Assembly (NCBI GenBank): GCA_900551115.1
Contig: URUY01000013.1
Span: 31,935 to 95,934 of the forward strand
Direction of reading: 5' to 3'
Source of the DNA: an uncultured Lachnospiraceae bacterium
GTDB taxonomy: Bacteria; Bacillota; Clostridia; Lachnospirales; Lachnospiraceae
DNA: 64,000 nt
The first letter of the stretch is position 1, and each line of letters starts with the position of its first letter. Below are positions 50,370-59,761 of this stretch, in pieces. The notes beneath the pieces are model-generated. The model was not told where the DNA came from and did not search any database. It was given only the letters and a program-made list of their open reading frames with translations. Both the position numbers and the translations under genes were made by a program.

Positions 50370-51752
50370 TTACTCATGTACATATTCTCCAAATGCCGTG
50401 AAGCTGATTACGCCGGGACGAATCCCTTCCGGCCAGCCTTCAATACACAGCCTGACAAAACGGGCAGACGCCGGTTTAAAGCTTCGATAATCCACTGCAT
50501 AATCTTTTTCATTTTTTCTGCAGTCCAGTATCGTTGCAAATTCTTCTCCGCTCTTTTCCTCGCACGCCTCCACTGTATATTGAAAAGGCCCCGGCAGAAT
50601 CTGCTTTTCATAGTCAAGGCCTACATCCCGCCAGATGATTCTAATGGCAGATACCTTAAACAAAGCTCTTAAATCAACGGTCAGCATCGGTCTTTCATCC
50701 CCGTCCGCAGGCTGCCACCAGGTCAGCATACTGCTGTCCAGCGCATATAGACCGTCCCTTCCCGACACGCTTGACGATACCACTGCCTGCTCTTCAAAGG
50801 TCAGGGGCAGGAACGGTGTATCATTATCCAGTTCGGGATGCTGCTTCTCTCCCGGCGCCCATTGGGGCCTTTCACTGGGTTTTTGCACAAACAGATTGCC
50901 TTTTTCGTCAAATCCTACCGGGTCCATGGCAATACGTCTTTCATATTTTGTTGCATAGCAGAGTTTAACTGTATAAAAAGCCCACAAGGTATGAGCAGGC
51001 CCCTCCACAATACTTCCATGCCCGCTTCCCGTCACCAGCCCGGTCCTCTTTATCAGTACAGGACTATTTTCCTGATAAACAAACCCTTTTAAGGGGTTAT
51101 CACTCTGATATACACCCCATGCATAGGTACTGTAGCAGGTACCGGAAGCCGAATATATCATGTAGTACCTGTTCTGATGCTTATGCATCCATGCACCTTC
51201 CACAAAGCTCAGCCCCTTGTTCTGATGAAAAGCCCCCAATCTTTCCCACACATGCTCCTGTTCAAACCGGAGTATGGAGACGATTTCTCCCACACCCTTC
51301 CATGGTTCGTCCGCATCCATTTCCATCCCGTATATGCCGTCTACCCCCAGTCCCCAGTATAGGTAAAGCTTTCCGTCGTCATCGGCAAACAGCATCGGAT
51401 CCCTGATATACAGCTCCTTCCCGTCCTTATCACAAATCCTTCCTATTTCATAAAAGGGGCCATAGGGGCTGACTGATTCATAAACAGGCGACTCGCTTCC
51501 CATTAAGTAAAATCTGTGCTTATGCTCCACAATTGTAGGCGCAACCAAACGAGGAACCTCATATTCCTTACATACTTTCCAGGTTACATAATCTTCCGAT
51601 TCATAAATGCTTCCTATCGTCGCATAAAGTATCCATTTGTTATCATACCATATTACAGTAGGGTCCGCCAATTCACGGCAATTACTAAATCCGTTTACCT
51701 CGCTGCCATGCGGATAATCCGGCATGGTAAGGGGATTACAATACGTTCTCAT
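50370..51752 (-). CDS. GH43-like glycoside hydrolase with C-terminal discoidin-type domain
   Basis: The 460-residue protein has a five-bladed beta-propeller with the GH43-type acidic triad at matching places: Asp30 (RELADPTVIWYDNKW), Asp118 (YIRDPMLFADDDGK) and Glu185 (LSFVEGAWMHKHQNRYY). From about residue 325 it has an F5/8-type (discoidin) domain: MLTWWQPADGDERPMLTVDL and PASARFVRLCIEG. No signal peptide is present, so it acts on imported oligosaccharides. It likely removes arabinose, xylose or galactose side units. It lies between the DUF2264 gene and the ABC permeases of the same locus. Confidence 0.85.
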   Translation of the reverse strand: MRTYCNPLTMPDYPHGSEVNGFSNCRELADPTVIWYDNKWILYATIGSIYESEDYVTWKVCKEYEVPRLVAPTIVEHKHRFYLMGSESPVYESVSPYGPFYEIGRICDKDGKELYIRDPMLFADDDGKLYLYWGLGVDGIYGMEMDADEPWKGVGEIVSILRFEQEHVWERLGAFHQNKGLSFVEGAWMHKHQNRYYMIYSASGTCYSTYAWGVYQSDNPLKGFVYQENSPVLIKRTGLVTGSGHGSIVEGPAHTLWAFYTVKLCYATKYERRIAMDPVGFDEKGNLFVQKPSERPQWAPGEKQHPELDNDTPFLPLTFEEQAVVSSSVSGRDGLYALDSSMLTWWQPADGDERPMLTVDLRALFKVSAIRIIWRDVGLDYEKQILPGPFQYTVEACEEKSGEEFATILDCRKNEKDYAVDYRSFKPASARFVRLCIEGWPEGIRPGVISFTAFGEYVHE

Positions 51753-51755
51753 ATT

Positions 51756-52583
51756 TTATCCTTTCAGTCCTGTAAAAGCAACGCCTTCAACGATATACTT
51801 CTGTGCCAGAAAATAAATGATAACCACCGGAATCAATGAAATCACGGTACCTGCCATGATAGCACCATAGTCCGTGTCAAATTCCCGTTTGAATGTGGCA
51901 AGCCCCAATTGTATAGTCTTCTTTTCTTCACTATCCAAATAAATCATAGGAGCCATATAGTCGTTCCAGACCTGTGTAAAGGTCAGAGCTATCAGTGTAG
52001 CCATTCCCGTCTTGCTTAACGGCATAATAATTTTCCAAAAAATCTTCCATGAACTGCAGCCATCGATTTTGGCTGCTTCCTTCAATCCGTCAGGAAGGGA
52101 AATCATATTCTGTCTCATGATGAACACACCAAAAGCACTGAAGGAGCCTGTCAGAATAAGCGCCAGGTGCGTATCATACAACCCCATTCTTTGAATAATA
52201 ATAAACTGCGGAATCATAATGGCATGCCACGGAACCATCATTGTCGCCAGGTATAACAAAAAGAGCATATCCCGGCCCGGAAACCGCAGCTTGGCAAACG
52301 CAAAGGCCGCCATGGAACAGGTTAAGACCCTTATTGCCGTAATCGCTACCGTTACAAAAGTCGTATTTATGAAATAGGTCAAAAACGGGATTTGTTCAAA
52401 TACTTTTTTATAATTCACCGTTCTGAACACCTTCGGTATCCACTGAATCGGCCTTGTGAATATTTCTGCATTTTCCTTAAAGGAAGCACTTAACATCCAA
52501 AAAAACGGAAGCACCATAACGATTGCGATTAAAACACATATCAGAAACAATACGCTTTTTCCTATTTTTCTTTTTATTTTCAT
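51756..52583 (-). CDS. Carbohydrate ABC transporter permease (MalG type)
   Basis: A 275-residue, six-helix permease with N-terminal KSVLFLICVLIAIVMVLPFFWM, the EAA loop EAAKIDGCSSWKIFWKIIMP, and the closing YIVEGVAFTGLKG typical of CUT1 MalG-like subunits. It pairs with the MalF-like subunit encoded just upstream. No ATPase is encoded in the locus, so it probably shares a general MsmX-type ATPase, as CUT1 systems in Firmicutes commonly do. Confidence 0.93.
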   Translation of the reverse strand: MKIKRKIGKSVLFLICVLIAIVMVLPFFWMLSASFKENAEIFTRPIQWIPKVFRTVNYKKVFEQIPFLTYFINTTFVTVAITAIRVLTCSMAAFAFAKLRFPGRDMLFLLYLATMMVPWHAIMIPQFIIIQRMGLYDTHLALILTGSFSAFGVFIMRQNMISLPDGLKEAAKIDGCSSWKIFWKIIMPLSKTGMATLIALTFTQVWNDYMAPMIYLDSEEKKTIQLGLATFKREFDTDYGAIMAGTVISLIPVVIIYFLAQKYIVEGVAFTGLKG

Positions 52584-52600
52584 AACATATCCTCCTTCCG

Positions 52601-53503
52601 TTACATATCATCGCATACCCATTTGCTTTGCGCTTTCCACTGCACCAGTGTAATCAGGAAGATAATCAGAAACAGAAAATATCCCATTGCTGAAGCATAA
52701 CCCATTCTGCCATAACTGAAGGCTTCCTTATAAATACGCATAACCAATACCGTTGTTGACCTTCCAGGACCGCCTTCTGTTGTAACGTTGATGATGTCGA
52801 ACACCTGAAAAGAAGCAATAAACGTTAAAATGGTCACCATAAAAGTAGTTGGTGAAAGCATCGGCCACGTGATATGCCAAAAGGTCTGCCACGGAGTAGC
52901 TCCGTCCATTTTTGCCGATTCATACAGATGCGCCGGTATATTCTTTAACCCGCCTAAAAACATAATCATATAATAACCGGCCTGTTTCCATACAATTACG
53001 ATGACAATGGAAATCAATGCCGTGGAAACCGCCCAAAACCACTTTGGCGTATTCTCTATCCCCAGTGCGTTCAGCATCTGATTGACCGGCCCGTCTTTCG
53101 GTTCAAACAACTGGAGCCACACACACCCCACCGCAACCATGGAGGTAAGATTCGGGAAAAAATAAAACGTCTTAAATATATTGCCGCCATAGAGCTTTTG
53201 ATTTAACATCAAGGCCAGCACCAGTGCAAACAGAATGGTAAGCGGTACGCTCGTAAGTGTATAAAATATATTGTTTTGAAGTGACACCAAAAAATTGCTG
53301 TCTTTAAACATACTGATATAATTTTTAAAACCGACAAAATCGGGTTTGCCAAACCCTGTATAATTTGTCAGGCTAATAACAAACCCCATTACTACAGGTG
53401 CAACCGAAAAAATCAGGAAGCCGATAAAATTAGGCAGCACAAAAAGATACCCTGCCAGCCATTCCTTTCGTTCCAGTTTTGTACTGGGTTTTCGTTTTGC
53501 CAT
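52601..53503 (-). CDS. Carbohydrate ABC transporter permease (MalF type)
   Basis: A 300-residue, six-helix permease starting with a basic stretch and EWLAGYLFVLPNFIGFLIF, with EAA loop YESAKMDGATPWQTFWHITWP and the CUT1 hallmark VFDIINVTTEGGPGRSTTVL. It forms the channel with the MalG-like subunit, 17 bases downstream. A hairpin (53534-53569) separates it from the solute-binding protein gene and probably lowers its expression relative to that gene. Confidence 0.93.
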   Translation of the reverse strand: MAKRKPSTKLERKEWLAGYLFVLPNFIGFLIFSVAPVVMGFVISLTNYTGFGKPDFVGFKNYISMFKDSNFLVSLQNNIFYTLTSVPLTILFALVLALMLNQKLYGGNIFKTFYFFPNLTSMVAVGCVWLQLFEPKDGPVNQMLNALGIENTPKWFWAVSTALISIVIVIVWKQAGYYMIMFLGGLKNIPAHLYESAKMDGATPWQTFWHITWPMLSPTTFMVTILTFIASFQVFDIINVTTEGGPGRSTTVLVMRIYKEAFSYGRMGYASAMGYFLFLIIFLITLVQWKAQSKWVCDDM

Positions 53504-53533
53504 TTGTATGTTCCTCCTTTTCCCTGAAATTCA

Positions 53534-53569
53534 TATGGCGCCTGCATGTATTTACACGCCGACGCCATA
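53534..53569 (-). promoter_or_regulatory. Intercistronic hairpin after the binding-protein gene
   Basis: TATGGCG (53534-53540) and CGCCATA (53563-53569) flank 22 bases, without a T-run. Such stems between a binding-protein gene and its permease genes stabilise the 5' message and set an excess of binding protein. Confidence 0.5.
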
Positions 53570-53578
53570 ACCTGTATC

Positions 53579-54892
53579 TTAACGATTCAATATTTCATTC
53601 CGTCTCGTTTCAAACAGCATAAATGCCTCTTCCAGGCTTACATTTCCTACCAGCGCATTTTTTATTTCCTCGTCAAATGCATCATAAATTTCATCATAGC
53701 TTTCCGCCAAACCTTTTTCTGCCATCACCTTAGAAGAAAATACATATTCCGTGCCGGGAACTGTTACCTTTTGCTGATACAGAGCTACCGCGTCTTCACA
53801 GGGGAAAACCGATACCACAGAGTTTTCCGCCAGGATTTTAGCTGCTTCTTCACTGTAGCAGCAGAACCGTATAAAATCAAAAGCCTCCTTGGGATGCTTA
53901 CTGTTGACTGCCACACTCATACCAGCCGCCGAACCGACAGTGCTTCCTTCTTCCATTCCTTCAAAAATCGGAAGCGGCGCTGCGCACCATTCAAAGTCAG
54001 GCTCGTAACCGGGGAAGGACTGGAAAGCCCAGTCGCCGTTTAACATCATATAGGTTTGCCCCTGCGCATAGAAAGCACTCAGTGAGAAGGAGCCGGACAT
54101 TTCCTCGATACTGGGATGGCTATGATCCGTCACATACCATCTTTTCATAATGTCCGCATACTCTTTGGTTCTTGTCAAATCTTCATCCGTTAAATACTCT
54201 CCATCGGCAATTGCGCCAAGATTCAATATCCAAGCTGGTACAACACCACCCCAGAGGGTATCAGTCTTTAGGGAAGCAGCCAAATCCGAATACTCCTCCC
54301 AAGTCAGATTAACTGGATAGTCCAACCCTGCTGCATCAAATAAATCTTTATTATAAAATAACAGCCAGCAGGATTTGGAAAAACACAGACCGTAGGTTGA
54401 ACCGTCTAATTTAAACTCATCCGCGATAGCGCCATATACGGAAGTATCCAGCGATGCCTCCGAGATTTCATCGTCCAATGAATATAACGCCCCTGTCTGT
54501 GCCAGCTGCCTTGTTTCTGCACCGCCTCTCACCCAGAAGCAGTCTATATCAGAACCTCCGGATAAAAGAACCTTAATCTTATCATCATAATCATCATTTG
54601 CAATAATAGATAAAGATACCTTAACGTTTTCGCTTTGTGCATTATAGGCGTCCACCAAAGCCTGCGCAAGCTTTTCATTATCAGCATGCTCATAAAACTT
54701 TATTTCTACAATTTCGCCTGTCCCATCGCTTCCGGAAGTCTCCGTCCTGTCCGTTGCTGCGCTGCTTACCGTTTCCTCTTTACCTGCATCCGGCGTCCCG
54801 TTATCTGCAATTTTTCCTTTCTCGCCACACGCAGAAATGCTTACCGTCATTATCGCTGCGATTGCCAGTGCCAATATTTTTTTTAATTTCAT
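53579..54892 (-). CDS. Sugar ABC transporter solute-binding lipoprotein
   Basis: The 437-residue product has a lipoprotein signal with lipobox SISAC (Cys22) and a Ser/Thr/Asp-rich linker to about residue 60. A cluster-D type binding fold follows, with FYEHADNEKLAQALVDAYNAQ, GGSDIDCFWVRGGAETRQL, CWLLFYNKDLFDAAGLDYP and MLNGDWAFQSFPGYEP. It captures an oligosaccharide for the permeases downstream. Nearby enzymes (GH88, GH43, GH154-like) suggest a uronic-acid-containing glycan fragment. GGGAGAGAAAGGG precedes the ATG. Confidence 0.92.
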   Translation of the reverse strand: MKLKKILALAIAAIMTVSISACGEKGKIADNGTPDAGKEETVSSAATDRTETSGSDGTGEIVEIKFYEHADNEKLAQALVDAYNAQSENVKVSLSIIANDDYDDKIKVLLSGGSDIDCFWVRGGAETRQLAQTGALYSLDDEISEASLDTSVYGAIADEFKLDGSTYGLCFSKSCWLLFYNKDLFDAAGLDYPVNLTWEEYSDLAASLKTDTLWGGVVPAWILNLGAIADGEYLTDEDLTRTKEYADIMKRWYVTDHSHPSIEEMSGSFSLSAFYAQGQTYMMLNGDWAFQSFPGYEPDFEWCAAPLPIFEGMEEGSTVGSAAGMSVAVNSKHPKEAFDFIRFCCYSEEAAKILAENSVVSVFPCEDAVALYQQKVTVPGTEYVFSSKVMAEKGLAESYDEIYDAFDEEIKNALVGNVSLEEAFMLFETRRNEILNR

Positions 54893-55005
54893 ACCCTTTC
54901 TCTCCCTTCGCTAAGATGTAGAAATCTATATTGTTTACACTGTAATCGTAGCATCCGCTCTGATTTCTGCCTAGGTTGATTTTTTATCCCCTCTCCGCCC
55001 TGTTC

Positions 55006-56292
55006 CTACTTCTGATAAATTTCCTTTCTCTCTTCCTTAAATCTGTTCATAGCCTGTTCTATAGTAATTTCTCCGCTAAGATAATCCTGTGCGGCTTCCT
55101 TAAACAGAGAAATCAGTTCATAGTAACGCGGTATGGCTAATTGCTCTTGTTTCCTTTTAGCATCATAGATAATCGCAGCAGCTTCTTCTCCAATCGTCTG
55201 TGCATAGATTTCTTGTATCTCTTTTGTGGCATAAGCATGTACGATACCCTTTTGGGCATAAATTCTTGCACCTTCTTCCCCACACAGAAATTGCAAAAAA
55301 TCAAATACTTCCGCAGGATATTCCGTATTTGCCGCAACTGCTGCAAACTGATACTGCCCCCATGTTGTACCTGCATCTTCCGAATTTAAAACAGGCATTT
55401 CCGCAATACCCCAGTTAACCTTTGCTCCTCCGCTGTTCTCATTTTCCAGCATCATATTAATCATCCATTCTCCCTGAGGCATCATAGCGATATTACCTTC
55501 GTTAAAAAGCTCGCTTACCTTTTTAGATTGATTGAAGGTTTCCTGAAAATTATAATGGGAACCGTCCTCCTCATAAAACCGATGCAGCATTTCCAGTGAT
55601 TTTCTTGTCATGCGCAGTTCGTCATCTATCAGGTACTCCGAGCTTTGCAGCGCAGCAAAATTGTAGCACCAGGGCGGCCAATATCCACCTTTTATACCAT
55701 TCTCTTCCTGCGCCAGTCTCTTTGCCAGTTCTCCGTATTCCTCCCAGGTTAGCTGCCGCGGATAAGGAATCCCCATACTGTCAAAAATATCTTTATTGTA
55801 CAGAAGGATCCAGCAGGTACTTCTGGTTGGCACACCATAATATTTGCCCTCAATACTGATTTCATTAAACATATTTCCGTATGCCTTTACATCAAAATTT
55901 CCTTCCTGCAACAGCGCAGTCACGTCCAGTATCAGCTCCTGTTCAGCCAGACTGACAAGCTGAGAGGTATCCCTAATTCCCACCAAATCTACCGGAGCCT
56001 CGCCATTCAATATAGGAATAAGGGCCTCATCATACAAATCGGCGTCTACCGCATGGATTTCAATCCTGATATTATGATGCAGTGCCTCATAGGCTTCTGC
56101 TACCGGCTTCACATAAGTCTCCTCACTGTCCCAGATATAGTAATGAATCACTGCCTCCGTTAAATTTTCCTGATTGTAAAGATTTTTATAATTTTCATGT
56201 AACACTGTGTCCTGTTTCTGAAAGCATACTGCAACAGACAATACTGCCAGGCATAACAGAACGCCGTACAGCAATTTTTTCCTCTTTTTCAA
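55006..56292 (-). CDS. Second solute-binding protein, possible sensor for the kinase
   Basis: The 428-residue product is of the same fold as the lipoprotein downstream (shared CWILLYNKDIFDSMGIPYPRQLTWEEYG pattern, split, and MMPQGEWMINMML). It has an N-terminal membrane helix (about 8-25) without a proper lipobox (VAVC), so it is probably membrane-tethered or secreted. It starts with TTG, overlapping the response-regulator stop (TTGA). Its coupling to the two-component genes and not to the permeases suggests that it presents sugar to the histidine kinase. This role is inferred; it could equally be a second transporter receptor. Confidence 0.85.
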   Translation of the reverse strand: MKKRKKLLYGVLLCLAVLSVAVCFQKQDTVLHENYKNLYNQENLTEAVIHYYIWDSEETYVKPVAEAYEALHHNIRIEIHAVDADLYDEALIPILNGEAPVDLVGIRDTSQLVSLAEQELILDVTALLQEGNFDVKAYGNMFNEISIEGKYYGVPTRSTCWILLYNKDIFDSMGIPYPRQLTWEEYGELAKRLAQEENGIKGGYWPPWCYNFAALQSSEYLIDDELRMTRKSLEMLHRFYEEDGSHYNFQETFNQSKKVSELFNEGNIAMMPQGEWMINMMLENENSGGAKVNWGIAEMPVLNSEDAGTTWGQYQFAAVAANTEYPAEVFDFLQFLCGEEGARIYAQKGIVHAYATKEIQEIYAQTIGEEAAAIIYDAKRKQEQLAIPRYYELISLFKEAAQDYLSGEITIEQAMNRFKEERKEIYQK

Positions 56293-56993
56293 TTCTTTTC
56301 CCCCTTGCTCAATGAACCAGAAATATTTCTGATGTATTCAAAAACCTGTGCCTCTTCTATCTGTGCAACCACTTCACTCATTGATGAACATTTAAACTTT
56401 TTTAAAATATTGTGTATCTGTGTCTTTACAGTGGAAAGCTCCACACAGCGCAGTTCACAAATCTGTGCCCGCGTATAGCCCTGACTGATTAAATCAAGAA
56501 CATCTATCTCTTTCTGAGTCAATTGCGTCACAATATTGAGACAGTATAAAAAGCTGTTTTCTGAGTTTCGGATTCTCTGAAATTCTCTTCTGATTTTTCT
56601 GGCAATAACAGGGCGAATAGGCGAATGTCCCTCATAGGCTTCTTTAATGCATGTCGAAAAATCCTCCGGCAGAGAATTTTTTAAAATATAATCTGCTACA
56701 CCCAGCTGAAACGCCTGAAAAATCAGTTCATCATCTTCATATACCGTCAGAATAATAATTTTGATTCCCGGCTGCTTTTTCAGAATTTCTCCCGCCGCAT
56801 CCAGCCCGGCTGTTTTTGTCTCCATTTCTATATCCATCAGAATAACATCCGGACAAAGTCTTCCACTTTCCGTGACAGCTTCATCCCCACGATGTACACA
56901 CCCCAATACCTGTATTTCCGGGTCACGTTGTAAACCACCGGCAAAACGCCGCGCCAGCTCCTTAATATCCTCTGCAATCAATACTTTAATCAT
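56289..56993 (-). CDS. NarL/LuxR-type response regulator
   Basis: The 234-residue protein has a receiver domain with the phospho-acceptor Asp54 (DVILMDIEME), acidic pocket IAEDI and Lys in YILKNSLPED, then a LuxR-type HTH (LTQKEIDVLDLISQGYTRAQ, CVELSTVKTQIHNILKKF). It is activated by the adjacent histidine kinase and probably drives the glycan operon. I chose the ATG at 56993 with AAGGGG upstream; it lies just 2 bases after the kinase stop. Confidence 0.9.
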   Translation of the reverse strand: MIKVLIAEDIKELARRFAGGLQRDPEIQVLGCVHRGDEAVTESGRLCPDVILMDIEMETKTAGLDAAGEILKKQPGIKIIILTVYEDDELIFQAFQLGVADYILKNSLPEDFSTCIKEAYEGHSPIRPVIARKIRREFQRIRNSENSFLYCLNIVTQLTQKEIDVLDLISQGYTRAQICELRCVELSTVKTQIHNILKKFKCSSMSEVVAQIEEAQVFEYIRNISGSLSKGEKN

Positions 56994-56995
56994 AG

Positions 56996-58495
56996 TTATC
57001 CCCTTAACAATGGAAGCATAATTTTTACAATTGTTCCATAATCGCACTTACTTTCCACTTCAATATATCCTTCATGCGCACTGATGATCTTATGTGTCAG
57101 CGTCATACCCACACCCCAGTGAGTCGCAATCGTATGGGAGGTATAAAATGGCTTACATATGTTTTGAATCTGCTCAGAGGTCATTCCCTTCCCTCTGTCT
57201 TCCACATAAACTGTAACCCAGTTATTCAGCCCTTCACACTTAATACTTATCTGTTTTCGCTCCTTTGGCAATCCTTCCATGGCATCCAGCGAATTCCATA
57301 TAATGTTTGTTATGGCCTGCTCAAAGTAATTGGCGTCAATCATAGCAAAAAGAGCCTCATTTTTATTTGTATAATGTACCTGATAGCCGGCTAAATCATG
57401 CGACATATTATTAAGGATATCCGCAAGCAGCTCCGGAACATTTGTTTTTACCATATATAATTCTGCTTTTTTCGTACTGTTGTGTATCTTATCCAGCCTT
57501 TCATATAAATTACGGCATCTATCTATGGCATTTTCCAGAATACCCTGTTTTTCATTATCATATAAAAGCTCTTCCAGTTCATATTGAACCGCCAGTAATT
57601 CATTTTTCATATAGTGGCAAAATACCTTGGAAGTCGTATCAGCGGCATCTACCTGTCTGGAAAAAGCAATATTTTCTTCTGTGATTTTAAGTTTTGTTCT
57701 GTACTGCCTGTACAGCAGAAAACAAATCAGCACCACGATACCTGTCAGATAATATGGTAGGAAAATATGCAGCACTTTGCTGTCATTTATCGCTAATGAC
57801 TTAAACAGAACAACATCCGCTGTTTTGGATATCTGCATTAGAAACGATGGATTGCTTCCCAGTATCAGACGATATACGCTGACAATCATGATGTAACTCA
57901 TTACTAAAAAAAACATATTGTGACGAATGATTTTTAACGGTGTTACCTTTCTATAGTTGAAAATCAATATTCCCACACCCAACCAGAGAATTACCTCATT
58001 TGCCACCATCACAAAGATATGAATACCATACTGCACCTTCTCAATCGCATAAATATCTAACAGAGAAGGGTACACCAGATAGTATCCGTACTTTTGTACA
58101 TACGGGTGAAACACAATATATTCCATCCCTAAAAACAGGAATACAAGATTTTTTAAAACCTGCTTCCACTTTCTTCCTTCATATCTGCCAAACGACATGG
58201 CAAACTGCAGACCCAGCCCCAAAGCCAGACAGTAAGAAAAATTCCATGCACAAATCAGAAATTCCTTATTCAGCGGCAAAAACATCAATGTTTTCCATAT
58301 GGAAAGCGGCATGGAAAAATAATTTACTATCGCATTATTGTAATATGTGTCTTTTACCAAATAAGTCATCATAAAAAAAATCGCGCTCGTATAGGCTAAC
58401 ATCATACCAATAAAATATCTGGTCGAAATATCTTTTCGGTTTGTAACACTTAAAAAGATACATACCACACAAAGAACTACTGCGAAATAGAACAT
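56996..58495 (-). CDS. Membrane sensor histidine kinase
   Basis: The 499-residue kinase has about eight membrane segments (to about residue 275). It then has a helical region with the putative phospho-histidine in VFCHYMKNELLAVQYELEEL and an ATPase domain with N box NIIWNSLDAMEG, G1 VEDRGKGMTSEQ, F box KPFYTSH and G2 HWGVGMTLTHKIISAHEG. There is no large extracellular domain, which fits the idea that a separate binding protein supplies ligand. Two ATGs are adjacent; the second (58495) has better spacing to AGGAGG. It lies between the GH88 gene and its regulator. Confidence 0.88.
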   Translation of the reverse strand: MFYFAVVLCVVCIFLSVTNRKDISTRYFIGMMLAYTSAIFFMMTYLVKDTYYNNAIVNYFSMPLSIWKTLMFLPLNKEFLICAWNFSYCLALGLGLQFAMSFGRYEGRKWKQVLKNLVFLFLGMEYIVFHPYVQKYGYYLVYPSLLDIYAIEKVQYGIHIFVMVANEVILWLGVGILIFNYRKVTPLKIIRHNMFFLVMSYIMIVSVYRLILGSNPSFLMQISKTADVVLFKSLAINDSKVLHIFLPYYLTGIVVLICFLLYRQYRTKLKITEENIAFSRQVDAADTTSKVFCHYMKNELLAVQYELEELLYDNEKQGILENAIDRCRNLYERLDKIHNSTKKAELYMVKTNVPELLADILNNMSHDLAGYQVHYTNKNEALFAMIDANYFEQAITNIIWNSLDAMEGLPKERKQISIKCEGLNNWVTVYVEDRGKGMTSEQIQNICKPFYTSHTIATHWGVGMTLTHKIISAHEGYIEVESKCDYGTIVKIMLPLLRG

Positions 58496-58525
58496 CATTT
58501 CCTCCTGAGAATCTAAATTTACGCC

Positions 58526-59647
58526 CTACCAGATAAACAATTCCTTTCCGGTAAGCTTCCAGATTGCTTCTATAAAGTAGTAATCTCCATAAATAATGGA
58601 AAATTCATGGTTTTTATCATGATACGCCGCCGTACACTTTTCCAAAATGTTGTCACACGCTTCACTCCAATTGCAACGTTTTTCAAAAAGTGCCTTCAGC
58701 ATGTAAAGTGCAGCCTTGCGGTACCGGTCTCCTTCCTCATCCGAAACACACCTTGCCAGCTCCAAAAGACCGCAGGAAGCAATTGCTCCGGCTGTGGAAT
58801 CCTCATAGGCAGGTTCTTTTGGCTGGCAGAAATCCACCGGAATCAGACCACTTGCCGGAATATTTTCCAAAAAATAATCCGCCACCTTTTTTGCTGTACG
58901 CAGGTAACTTTCCTTCCCGGTATGACGGTAGCTCAACGTAAAGCCATACAGTGCCCATGCCTGTCCTCTTGTCCAGGAAGATCCCACCGCATACCCCTGC
59001 CCGCCGAAGGTCTGCACAAATTCGCCTGTCACAGTATCAAATTCCACAATATGACTGGCTGACCCGTCTTCACGAATAAAATATTTTTCTACCGTATCCG
59101 CATGCAGTGTAGCAATATGATAAAAGCGCGGGTCCTTCGTCTCCCGATACGCCCAATACAACAGGGGAAGATTCATCATACAGTCAATAATCGCCCATCC
59201 TGCATTGCTGCCATCGCCGTTGTCATTCCACGCCCGGATAAAACGTCCGGCAGGATTGAATCTGCCTGCCAAATGGTTTGCCGCCAAAAGCCCTCTGTTT
59301 CTGGAAGCCTCATTTCCCGTCAGTCTGTAATTTGCAACAGCCGTTGGCAGCCACTTAAAACCGTTATCGTGGTCCAGATAGCCGTACTGCATAAAATCAG
59401 CATCCAGCTTTCTTTCACACTCTTCAGCTGCTTCCCTGTACAGGGGAGTTTTTGTTGCGTGATAAAGCTGCCACATTTCACCACCCCAGAAGCCGTTCGT
59501 CCACCAGCCAATGTCCGTATTCGTCAAGTCATCAAAAACGCCGTTTACTGTCGTATAGGGAATCTTCCCTCTGCTGCGTTCTGCTATGAGACGCATTTTT
59601 TTCTCGATTTTCTCCGCTGCTTCTTCTATCCAAAGTTGTTCTCCCAT
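58526..59647 (-). CDS. GH88/GH105-type unsaturated uronyl hydrolase
   Basis: A 373-residue (alpha/alpha)6-barrel enzyme. Family blocks are TDIGWWTNGFWGGEMWQLY, YLDHDNGFKWLPTA (catalytic Asp region 92-94), AIIDCMMNLPLLYWA (Asp155), SSWTRGQAWALYGF and DSTAGAIASCGLLEL. No signal peptide, so it acts inside on products of polysaccharide lyases, removing the unsaturated uronic acid. It is the first gene of the leftward glycan operon. No lyase gene is in the window, so the initial cleavage must happen elsewhere or by other bacteria. AAAAGGAGG precedes the ATG. Confidence 0.9.
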   Translation of the reverse strand: MGEQLWIEEAAEKIEKKMRLIAERSRGKIPYTTVNGVFDDLTNTDIGWWTNGFWGGEMWQLYHATKTPLYREAAEECERKLDADFMQYGYLDHDNGFKWLPTAVANYRLTGNEASRNRGLLAANHLAGRFNPAGRFIRAWNDNGDGSNAGWAIIDCMMNLPLLYWAYRETKDPRFYHIATLHADTVEKYFIREDGSASHIVEFDTVTGEFVQTFGGQGYAVGSSWTRGQAWALYGFTLSYRHTGKESYLRTAKKVADYFLENIPASGLIPVDFCQPKEPAYEDSTAGAIASCGLLELARCVSDEEGDRYRKAALYMLKALFEKRCNWSEACDNILEKCTAAYHDKNHEFSIIYGDYYFIEAIWKLTGKELFIW

Positions 59648-59675
59648 AATTGCCTCCTTTTGAAATTATAACTAT

Positions 59676-59704
59676 AATATAGCAATTTGACAGTATTTTG
59701 TTAA
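59676..59704 (-). promoter_or_regulatory. Promoter of the glycan operon
   Basis: TTAACA (plus 59699-59704), 17 bp, TATATT (plus 59676-59681), with an extended TG. It lies in the 114-base divergent gap shared with the AraC gene, so the AraC protein may act on it. Confidence 0.6.
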
Positions 59705-59761
59705 TAACCTATAATATTTATAACTAACCTTTTCTGCTATATTTGCATTTAGGAGGTATTT

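Noticed and set aside
54893..55005. Catabolite-repression (cre-like) site before the lipoprotein binding-protein gene
   Set aside because: GTGTAAACAATATAG only loosely resembles a cre site and no good promoter accompanies it.
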